Source: Tethya wilhelma
Taxonomy: Eukaryota; Porifera; Demospongiae; Tethyida; Tethyidae
Direction: 5' to 3'
DNA: 64,000 nucleotides
NCBI GenBank assembly: GCA_964030475.1
Contig: CAXIPT010000001.1
Span: forward strand, 16,263,723-16,327,722
In this document: one piece after another, positions 34,509-45,045 of the stretch
How the letters are laid out: each line of letters begins with the position of its first letter
Position numbering within the stretch: position 1 is the stretch's first letter
Position numbers and translations under genes: made by a program
The notes under the pieces: model-generated
The model's database searches: none
Seen by the model: only the letters and a program-made list of their open reading frames with translations
What the model was told of the DNA's origin: nothing

Positions 34509-36485
34509 ATGACCAACGTCAGTAGCTATGAATACACTAATAATTTAGACCTCGAACTGCGGGACATTGGCCAATATTCAATCATGCCAATGGAGAGTTG
34601 TTCCAAGTTCAGCCACTTCCTATGTCTACCATGGAAGACCATCTCTGTGGAGCCTGCCATCTTTCTCTTCATGTTTGCAAGAGGTATATTCAATCCACTC
34701 TATCAGCAGTACTACTTCTGGGTATATGGGTCTGATATACTGAGACAGAACACTTCCTTCCAATTTCCCAATGGCACATACTGTGTCAACAGTACCCTAG
34801 TTGAGACATTTGCTGGGAATGATTCCTACAAGGTGGTTGAATCTCATTCAAATGAAATGCTAGTCTTCAGTCAGTTGACTAATCGAATACCATCGATTCT
34901 AGCGGTCCTTCTTCTCGGTCCACTCGCTGATAGAGTCGGACGAAAACCAGTCATGATGCTGGCTGCATTTGGTATGGCAGCTCAGGGTGCTGTAGCTATT
35001 GTTCTCATACATTTCAAGACTAACGTCTTGTATTTCATGACATCACACTTTGTCGGTGGAGTCATGGGAGCCTATGCTGGTTTTACGACGGCAAGTTTTG
35101 CATATGCCTCAGATATCAGCTCTACAAAATGGAGGAGCTTCAGACTCGGTATTTTGGAAGCTACTGCCATGCTAGGAGGGGGTCTAGGAGACTTTATTCT
35201 CGGATTTTGGTTGGCTCGAACAAACTGTAACTTTGTACTTCCTTTGTGGTTGTTAATAGCTTGCGATCTTGCCGCAATAGGGTACATTCTGCTCATACCA
35301 GAATCATTACCAAAGGAAAAGAAAGAAAAGACAAAGTTGAAGAACCCCACCATGTACTTGCAAGGAATTAAGATATTCTTTGGAAGAATTCCCAAGTATC
35401 AAGCTTGGAGAATCAATGTAGCAAATGTGTTTTATATATTATCGATATTCACCATTGTCGGAGCAAGAACTTTAACTGTTTACTTTCTCAAAGCACTTCC
35501 ATTCGACTTTGACACACTCATGGTGGGGATATACGAGTTAGTCCAGGCATTCTCAAGAACAATCAGCAACAGTTTATTGCTGGTGATACTAGTTGCATTG
35601 AAAGTATCTGATGCTCTGATAGCAATGATTGGTCTAGCTGTCATCTGTGTATGCTACCTGCTCACAGGGCTTGCAAGAAAAAGCTACCAAATTTTTATAA
35701 GTAGGTATAATATTGTGACATATATACAGGGCATTCAGACACATATGCTGACTACTGACACATTGTTCTTTATAATAACATTTTAGTTGTATCGTTTCAA
35801 GGAGCTGGCACCATTAGCTGGACTGCAATGAGAAGTATCATGTCAAAATCAGTCTCATCTGATGACCTAGGTTTGTTACAATATCCTAAACTCTTAGTTC
35901 ATACTTGTACATTGTACATTGGGTATATTAATTTTGTACGCTCTATATACCCACTTACTGGCAGGTGCACTTTATTCAGTAATTGCAGCCACAGAAGCAG
36001 TTGCTGGACTTCTAAGCAGCGTAGTGTGGCCAGTAATCTTTCCTCTGACATTGCAGCACAACCTAACCCCTGGTACAACCTACATCCTCATTGCTGGTGT
36101 TGCTCTAATGGGACTACCACTACTGATGTAAGTGGCCATTAAAGAAACCCTATGCACACATAGCCATGGATACACTGGACAAGTAAATGGGTGTTTGATG
36201 ACTAATGAAGTTATGAGGACACTAGTACCAATTTTTAGTTTCCTTTTTTTCCCCCTTTTTTCTTTCCCCTTCAATTTGTACAGCACACTGTTGTGTACGA
36301 AGAACAAATACTTAACACCAAAGCTCGTCAACTTTGACCCTGATGCATCCTCTACAATTGAGAATTCTACAGTGGAGGACAGTACGGCCGTTGACAATGA
36401 GCCCAGTGAAGAGGACCAGTTGCTTGTAAAACCTCGCTTGAGTCACAGGAAATACTTCAGCACAGATAACACCACCATAAACTAG
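34509..36485 (+). CDS. SLC46-family MFS transporter, array copy G
   Basis: Four exons (34509-35700, 35787-35870, 35965-36127, 36284-36485), 546 residues from MTNVSSYEY. The frame is open further upstream, but that part is AT-rich low complexity. This is the most divergent copy: ISVEP replaces TVEP, motif A reads GPLADRVGRKPV, and the conserved EDQG before intron 3 is DDLG. The tail contains EEDQLL, an acidic dileucine. Exon phases match the sister copies. Confidence 0.9.
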
Positions 36486-36620
36486 ACAATGTACTTTTTT
36501 TATCAATAATTATTAATCAGTGTGTTTATCAGCTCATAATTATCATTTGCTTCATGCTCACAGCATGCACATGATAGCAGCCCCGCCCACTTTAATCAGA
36601 GCAAGCAACTTGGCTGTAAA

Positions 36621-38460
36621 ATGGCCACTCTGGAGTACCATAGCCTGCCGTGGAGACTCTTTCTAGCCTGCAGAAATGCTAAAATTATCACAGTGGAGCC
36701 TGCTATCTTCCTTCTGATGTTTGCAAGAGAGCTGTACAAACCCCTCTATGAGCAGTACTTCTACGTGGAGTATGGACAGAAGATCCTTGTCAATACATCC
36801 TTTCCCTTCCCCAATGGCTCCTTCTGTGTAAACAGCACTGAAATAGACGAGTATGCTGGCAATGGAACGTACAAGACAGTTGAAACACAGTCCAACCACT
36901 TGCTGATGTACACCCAACTAGCAGACCGACTGCCATCAATGGTGATCACTTTGTTCCTTGGTCCTCTTTCAGACCGATTTGGTCGAAGGTTCATCATCAT
37001 TGCACCAGCACTGGGAGCCATTCTTCAATCAGCACTATCACTCGTCATTGTACACTTCCAATGGAGTCCGTACTACTTCATCTTGGCCAACTTCCTCACT
37101 GGAATCACTGGAGGATTTGTGGGTGTCCTTGCAGGGGGATTTTCATACATTGCCGATATCAGCTCAAAAAAGTGGAGGGCTTTTCGTATTGGAGTGATCG
37201 AAGCAATATTGGGAGTAGCTGCAGCATTCAGCACACTTGTACTAGGCTACTGGCTGTTCCTCATAAACTGTGACTTCTTACCTCCACTCTGGCTCACACT
37301 CGGCTGCAATGCTGCTGCAGTTGTGTACATGGTATTCTTGGTACCGGAATCACTGACTCCAAGTGAGAGAGAAGAAATGGCTAGAAAGAACCCTAAAGGC
37401 TTCAAGAACATCACAAAAACTGCCAAAATTTTCCTTGGGAAGGCTCAGTATAGTGCTTGGAAGTTATGGTTTGGTACACTCTTCATATGTATGGCAGTAT
37501 TTGGGTTTGGTGGGTTCAGGCTCATCATTGTGTACTATCTCAAAGCTCTCCCATTTGATTTCAACCCTCTAATGATTGGATACTATCAGTCGGCACAGTC
37601 AGTATCAAGAGCCATCTGTAACATTATTGTGCTGCCCATATTCCTAGCACTGGGAGTGTCTGATGCTGGTGTGGCTCTGGTTGGTTTGCTGGTGAATAGT
37701 CTGTGTAACCTACTTACAGGATTCGCTGAAAAGATGTGGCAAATCTTTACCAGTAAGCATTTTATGTGCACACTGACTGCATAGCTAGTAGTGTGTGTAT
37801 TTTCATGAGAATTGTTACACCATCAGTCATGGAAATTGTGTTCTAATAAATACAGTTGTGGCATTCCTAGGATCAGAGACACTGGAAATAACAGCAGGGA
37901 GAACATTACTATCCAAATTGGTTGCTCCAGAGGATCAAGGTAAATGCATTAAAAATGCATGCTATGTATTACATGCATGGCTGTATGCAGTGATATAAAA
38001 ATTGGTGCAACACTATCATACTGGTACTGCTCCTTGCAGGTGCAATCTTTGCAGTGATTGCTGCTGGGGAGGCACTAGCTGCTCTGCTTTATGGTATAGT
38101 ATGGCCCATTGTATTCCCACTGACTTTGAGTCACAATCTAAAGCCAGGAACAACATTTTTCATGACGGCTGGTGTCACAATGTGTGCACTTCCATTCATT
38201 GTGTGAGTTACCTTATTAACATTGTACCAATAATAACACTTAGACTAAACTTATGTATACCAACACATGTTTGCATTACTACACAATGTAGACCACTGTT
38301 GGTGTTTCGCAGAGACAAGGCAAGTGACAGAGAGTCCAATAATGGCATGATCAAAGATAATCAGAGGTCTAATTATTCACAGGGAGCCTACTGGGATGAA
38401 GACGTATCAGAAAACAGCAGTCTATTGCCCAAACAAACAAAGACCGCCATCAACCAATGA
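36621..38460 (+). CDS. SLC46-family MFS transporter, array copy H
   Basis: Four exons (36621-37752, 37856-37939, 38040-38202, 38292-38460), 515 residues, the shortest copy, with about 20 residues before TVEP. Sequon-rich loop NTSFPFPNGSFCVNST, motif A GPLSDRFGRRFI, DISSKKW, VPESLTPSERE, PEDQG. The tail contains SENSSLL (acidic dileucine). Last gene of the SLC46 array. Confidence 0.93.
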
Positions 38461-38667
38461 TACATAATATGCATGTATCAAACATAACAGTTGATGTCTG
38501 TGTGTAAATAACCTAATCAATTGTTTTACTCTATTATGTGATGGTTTTCTTAAGAGTTCAGAATTTAAAGAAGCAAAAAAACTCAATTAAGTATATTAGG
38601 AATTCACGTGAAAATCACGGGACAATCATTTCCATTTAACTGCAACCTTAAAAATTGAGTTTCGATT

Positions 38668-39264
38668 ATGGATGAAGTAGAGAAGCTGAATGATCATATG
38701 ATAAGATATTACCCATATTATCTATATAATGAAGAAGGAGTAAGGCGTAGGAATCCAAGACGTGATGCTGACTCAGACACACTTTATTATTTGAAAATAG
38801 GCAGAGTGTATGATCAAGACAGAAAGGATCAATTCTGTCATAGATTTTATACGTGGCTGCAAAGAAATTTGAAAAAAGTAGAGGACTCTCAGGAGAGTGA
38901 CATTGTCCTCACAATAGCACCTGGTCATGCTAAGTCCTCTCCTAAAAGCTTCCTGCATAGCCTTGTTGGGAAGGTCTTGACTAACCCAAGGAGGATAGAT
39001 GGGCGTATGCAGCTAGTGCGAGACGATGATGTGCCCGAACAGCATAAGACACGTGAGCGTCGAACGAAACAAATCCATCTCAACTCAATCAAGGTGAATG
39101 GAGAAGGAGATACATCGAAACTCAATCAAGGGAAGGTTGTGTTCATCCTTGACGACATCTGGACCTCAGGGTGTACTCTCAGTGCGTGCAAGGAGAAGAT
39201 AATGGAAACAGGAGCAAAGGAAGTGATCCTATTAGCTATTGGAAAGACTGACCGAGATGATTGA
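38668..39264 (+). CDS. Phosphoribosyltransferase-like protein, copy 1
   Basis: A single-exon ORF of 198 residues. The C-terminal part carries a type I PRTase signature, VVFILDDIWTSGCTL (about residues 156-170): hydrophobic strand, paired Asp, then the T-S-G-C-T PRPP-phosphate loop, followed by KEKIMETGAKEVILLAIGKT. Before it lies TIAPGHAKSSPKSF and a DGRMQLVR segment. The pattern is closest to ComF-like PRTases, many of which are bacterial. The reaction is unknown, and the N-terminal 70 residues match nothing I recognise. It is intronless and lies tandem to a dead copy and to PRTase copy 2. Confidence 0.75.
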   Translation: MDEVEKLNDHMIRYYPYYLYNEEGVRRRNPRRDADSDTLYYLKIGRVYDQDRKDQFCHRFYTWLQRNLKKVEDSQESDIVLTIAPGHAKSSPKSFLHSLVGKVLTNPRRIDGRMQLVRDDDVPEQHKTRERRTKQIHLNSIKVNGEGDTSKLNQGKVVFILDDIWTSGCTLSACKEKIMETGAKEVILLAIGKTDRDD

Positions 39265-39499
39265 ATAGTAACATTACTGTAAAATGTTTGTATGTAAACA
39301 ATGCTTATTTCAACAGAAACTAGTGGTTATGTTAAGAGTATCTCTGAAAAATATACGGAGAAGTATACTACTATATAGACACAACTAGCCCACCATAAGA
39401 GAAATGTAACAATATAGTACACGTAAACTAGTCAGTTTATACAAGTATAATATTATACTGTGCAACTATGACTGGTGCTGAACAACAGAAGCTTGAATA

Positions 39500-39865
39500 C
39501 TACATGATGGAACGCTAGTTTTTGCAAAGGGGCGGTATTTAGAAGATGATGAAGATAAAAGGTTCTGGAAAGAGTTTTCTATAACTGTGTTACAAGTTGG
39601 CTAGAAGGCATGTAGTGAACATAGACTTTGTGGATAAAGAGTAGTGTTGACAATTGCTCAAGTAGTGACCCATATTCCCCTCCAAGCTTCAGGTATGATA
39701 TCATTCAATTTGGAGAAATCTTAAAAAGACAAGCACATCCTAACATGGTGGATGGCCGCAACCAGTTCAAATGAGTCCATAAAGTGCCTAAACAATCCAC
39801 ATTCATTGGAGAAAGAACAAAAGATACACACCGTGGAACAATTATTGATAAAGTATAAAAACTAC
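39500..39865 (+). pseudogene. PRTase-like pseudogene between the two intact copies
   Basis: Fragments parallel PRTase copy 2: a TTGACAATTGCTC segment, CCTCCAAGCTTCA, AACATGGTGGATGGCCGCAA, and a stretch matching KQATFIGVRTKDTHRGTI. They are interrupted by stops (TAGTGAACATAG; AAATGA) and frameshifts, and the PRPP loop is lost. It is closer to copy 2 than to copy 1. Confidence 0.8.
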
Positions 39866-40100
39866 CCCAGGATGAACAAATATACAGTTTGTCAATGTCC
39901 TCATTATTCTTACAATGAGTGCTGGCTATTTATAGCACAAAGTTGAGCACATTCTGATGTAGTCAATTTATAATTATTTTTAGAACTTCCTAGTATTATA
40001 ATTAGTACTCCAGCTTAATGACGTAATTATTGTATTTATGTTGGAAATTTTGATAAGAGCATAAAATTATAGACTCATCCAATATTTGAGATATTCCAAG

Positions 40101-40706
40101 ATGAGCAGTGGCGCCATGTCTATAATCGAAGTGCCTGAGAAGCTCAATGGCTTCATGATGCCATACTTTCCATTTAATAGTGGATACCGGGACTATGATT
40201 CACAGACACTTGTATATCTAAAGGGTACAATATTTGAAGAACAACGAAAATTTGCCTTTTATGCTCGTGTTGTTTCATGGATACGAGGAATATTGCAGTC
40301 ATTTTTACAACACACAGTGGTCCTGACAATAGCTCCAAGCAGTAACCCAAACTCTCCTCCAAGCTTCATGCACGAGATAATCGGAATAATTTTAGCCATT
40401 CAACCTGAAATACCTATACATCCAAACATGGTGGATGGCCGCAAACAGCTCAGACGAATTGTTCCAGTGGATAAACAAGCCACATTCATTGGAGTAAGAA
40501 CGAAAGATACACATCGTGGGACAATTATAGTACAGGGTGATAATCCAGAGCAGGTTACATCCACACTCAATCATGGTAAAGTTGTCATAATTCTTGATGA
40601 TGTCTGGACCTCAGGGTGTACACTCAGTGTGTGCAAAGAGGTGATTAATACTACCAGTCCACTTGACGTGATACTACTTGCCATTGGGAAGACAGTTTCA
40701 TATTAA
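40101..40706 (+). CDS. Phosphoribosyltransferase-like protein, copy 2
   Basis: A single-exon ORF of 201 residues from MSSGAMS. It shares with copy 1 the KLNG/KLND N-terminus, TIAPSSNPNSPPSF, VDGRKQLRR and the PRPP loop VVIILDDVWTSGCTL (about residues 165-179), ending in LAIGKT. Identity to copy 1 is moderate overall and high at the loop, so this is an older duplication. Its stop is only about 20 bp from the stop of the convergent SLOG-like gene. Confidence 0.75.
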   Translation: MSSGAMSIIEVPEKLNGFMMPYFPFNSGYRDYDSQTLVYLKGTIFEEQRKFAFYARVVSWIRGILQSFLQHTVVLTIAPSSNPNSPPSFMHEIIGIILAIQPEIPIHPNMVDGRKQLRRIVPVDKQATFIGVRTKDTHRGTIIVQGDNPEQVTSTLNHGKVVIILDDVWTSGCTLSVCKEVINTTSPLDVILLAIGKTVSY

Positions 40707-40726
40707 AGTTTTGTGTAAATGGTGCA

Positions 40727-42454
40727 TTATTTTTTAGATTTTAGGAATGATACACTCAGTTTGCCTTTGTTTAGTTTCCTTTTCTTGTGTTTTGTAGTAT
40801 TTCTAGTTTGCTTTTTATTACAGTGAATTACACTTTTATTCCTTTGTTTCTCATAGTCACTACCTGAGTCAGAAATATCATCAATGTCAGAGTCAGAATC
40901 AGATCCAAAGCCTTGGTCTCTGGGCCTCTTGTTTCCCTGCCCACTCCTACAACTTCCATAGTTTAGTAAAGATGACCCAACACTGCATGAAGTATTATTA
41001 TCCATTTCTGAAGTACATGTAACCACAGAAGCACTAGCTGTAGAAACTTCCCCATTCCAGTCCGACTCATCTGGTTTAAAAAATGCTTCAACATTGAATG
41101 GCTCTAACGATTCTCCTGAAGAGTAAGCTGAGTCAACAGGTTCCTCTGAGGACAGCTGACATTTAGAAACACCAGGAGATGACAATTCTAAGGTATTGAT
41201 AGGATGTACAATCTCCACAGTAGAGGGACAAAAGGATACTAATTCCATTGTAGCAACATCAGCAACATTTTGATGTTCAGTTATATGAGGGGTAGTGGGA
41301 GGTGGCATGACTGCTGTGGTGGTCTGGTCATTTGAAGCACCGATAGAGCACTCCTCTACATCCTGGTATTTAGAGGCATGTGGGGGCGAGCATAAAAGTG
41401 ATGATAAAGAGATGTATACCTTATTACCAGAACATTTCATCCAAGTGTCGTAAGTACCGCCCTTTTTGGGAAAACCTTCTTTACTCCACGTGAATGCCAA
41501 AAGATGCTCACTATTAGCAACAGCCGTGTTTCTCTCCTTAAAACCATCATGAATGCGATACTTCGCTCCGTTCTTAAATGCATTGTCAATATCTTCAAGT
41601 GTGTTGCAATTTAGTTCTTCGCTAAACTTCTTGTGAAGTTTGTTTGCAGTTTTACCAGGATTATCTTTTGCACTAGATTCTTCGTAATGTGGGGGTTTGT
41701 AACCATTGTTTGACCCCTGCCATTTAGCAGGAAGGTGAAGAGTTAGAGCACAAACTTTGTACTTATGATAGAGTGTCACAGCAACATGATCTACATTAAC
41801 AAGAATGAGTGTTTCTGCTATGTCTTAACCAATTTATAGAACAAAGAATTGTACACACTACGCATTTATATAGACAAACGAAAATTCAGGTTCAATACAA
41901 CCCCAACTGGTGAACCAAGATAAATTCAGACTACTGTCTACTTTGTACAAACATAAAAACCCTTTTCTTAATTAAAAGAGCCTAGAATTCGAACTGGTAC
42001 ATACCTGCCCATGCAGCTCCTCCACTGACCAGGTGAATTTGGTTCAACTTGAGATTTAGCTGCTCTGTAATAACTTGTTCAGCTTTTTGCACCATTTTGT
42101 CGTAAAGACCACTTGTCATTTTTTCTCCATCCTTTCTCCTACCAGCTGTACCCACAATACTCACTGTTGTTCTCTTGGAGACAGTTGAGTAGAACATTTG
42201 GGAAAGACACTTTTGAGCCATGAGACGTACCTGTTGAAAAGAATACGATTTAGTTAAAGGAAACAAATAGCTCTACTAGAATATACCTTGCACAGTCCAT
42301 AGATATAGCTACCACTGGCAAAGCAAACAAGTGTGGAGAGCAAGCAATTGCTTGCAGTGCGCAATTGCTGTTGGTGTGCGTTATTTAGAAAGAAAGATTT
42401 TTTCCCTTTGACGCTCTTTTCCAAATTCGTCTTCAAGCGCGCAACAACAAGCAT
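40727..42454 (-). CDS. SLOG/DprA-like Rossmann-fold protein with disordered C-terminus
   Basis: Three exons (42287-42454, 42005-42230, 40727-41790) give 485 residues. An N-terminal leader with a hydrophobic patch (about residues 33-55) is followed by a Rossmann domain. VSIVGTAGRR (about 80-89) is the first strand and loop; LVSGGAAWADHVAV (joined across an intron) matches the SGGAxGxDxxA nucleotide-binding motif of the SLOG/DprA superfamily; then LTLHLPAKW and, later, AVANSEHLLAF and GGTYDTW. The last ~250 residues are Ser/Asp-rich and end in a basic KKRKLNKGK stretch, possibly a nuclear signal. SLOG domains bind or process nucleotide-derived ligands. Function here is unknown; the convergent PRTase neighbours suggest nucleotide metabolism. 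Confidence 0.72.
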
Positions 42455-42482
42455 CTAAAAGCATCTGAACTCTAGCCAGAAC
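42455..42482. promoter_or_regulatory. 28-bp divergent gap between SLOG-like gene and MED6
   Basis: The two ATG codons are 28 bp apart on opposite strands. Transcripts either overlap at their 5' ends or have almost no leader, and the promoters must lie inside each other's 5' regions. Confidence 0.6.
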
Positions 42483-43609
42483 ATGACAGATAGTGGTCCT
42501 ACTGCTGCAAACGAGCTGCTGTCCACTTCCTGGTTTGATAGTGCGTGGATTCCTAATCTCACTCAGTACAATGTATTGGAATATTTCTCCCAAAGGACAA
42601 ACCCTTTTTACGACCGAACGTGCAACAATGAGGTCATTAAAATGCAGAGGGCTGATCCTGCTCAGCTTGTGTAAGTGCCTAAATTCGAAATGTATTTGCT
42701 GTGTGCTCTCAATTTTAGTGAATTTTTGGCAAAGCTTACTCTAATTAAAGCACACCATTATCCCTGTTCATGGCATTCACTGCTCACAGGAATATGACTG
42801 GTACTGAATACATGCTCTTACATGTCCAAGAACCAATTTTATATGTTATTAGAAAAGTCAACAGGTATTCTCCAACCAAGGGTAAGTCTGATGTACCTGT
42901 TGTTGTGTGCAATGTTTATACATGCATATGCAACTTTCAGTGACTCCACTAGCAAACTACTACATTCTGGGTGGCATAGTGTATCAGTGTCCTGATGTTT
43001 GGTCAGTCATCAATTCTAGAATGGTGCGTTTGTGCTTCTGAGCTCCGAATCTTATAGAAATCATTGCCTGCTTTGTCCCTTTCAGCTCTCAGCTCTACAT
43101 CTTGTTCATGAGGCTTTCACCGAATGTAAGCCTAACATCACAAAAAAACACCTGTAGTGATGTATTATCTGTTGCATTTTGTCATCTTATGGCAGCAACA
43201 TCCTATGCTCGCTATGACCCAAGCAAAGGCTATTACTGGGAGTTTCCTAATGATCCATCTTCAGAGAAGAGTTCCCAGAAAACTTCCAAACCAAAGCAAG
43301 AAGAACCTGATAACACACAGCGTAAGAGAGTCGATTTGCTCCTAGGAGATCTTGTCAAGAAGTTTCCTCCTAAAGCATTTGCTAGAAAGGTATATTGTAT
43401 CAAATCTACTTCTCTGTGCACCCATCTTATTCACCCCACATGCCCTGGCATTGCAGGATGGTGGAAAGCCAGTAGTAGTTGGCTCTGAAAAACAAGAGAA
43501 GACCAGTGGTCGTGGCAGTGAAGCTAAGGACAGTGCGAACAATGTTAGTGGATTAAAGAGACTTGGAAGTGATAACAAATTGCCTGATCCTAAACGAAAG
43601 AGAACGTGA
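42483..43609 (+). CDS. MED6: Mediator complex subunit 6
   Basis: A head-module subunit of Mediator, nuclear, required for RNA polymerase II transcription. Six exons (42483-42670, 42790-42881, 42941-43023, 43086-43125, 43196-43389, 43457-43609) give 249 residues, close to the human 246. The conserved core is clear: [77 protein letters not shown] and a basic C-terminus PKRKRT. It converges with YIPF4. Confidence 0.97.
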
Positions 43610-43719
43610 ACTTTACACACACTTAAAGTAACAATTGTTGACACAATTTCATTTTTTAAAAAAAAAAACATTCTGCAGGGACAACAGCAATGATAATAAC
43701 ACACATACATACACTACTA

Positions 43720-44901
<1,182 letters not shown>

Positions 44902-45045
44902 TTCTTCTCAAAGCCAGAACCTTCATGAAAACTAAACAGATGTTGAAATATTTTTGCAACTTTCACACAAAGTTCAAAGGTCAATGCTAGTAATGTTTTG
45001 GCGGGAACCCCGGGTAAATTAACTCTCTACTCAGACAACATCACC
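44902..45045. promoter_or_regulatory. Divergent region between YIPF4 and EXO1
   Basis: 144 bp separate the two start codons. It includes TTTGGCGGGAACC (about 44997-45009), which resembles an E2F site (TTTSSCGC-like). An E2F site would fit a DNA-repair gene, but this is a sequence resemblance only. Confidence 0.45.

Noticed and set aside
41982..42266. Short SLOG exon ORF as a stand-alone gene
   Set aside because: It is exon 2 of the three-exon SLOG-like gene; joining the exons rebuilds SGGAAWADHVAV across the intron.
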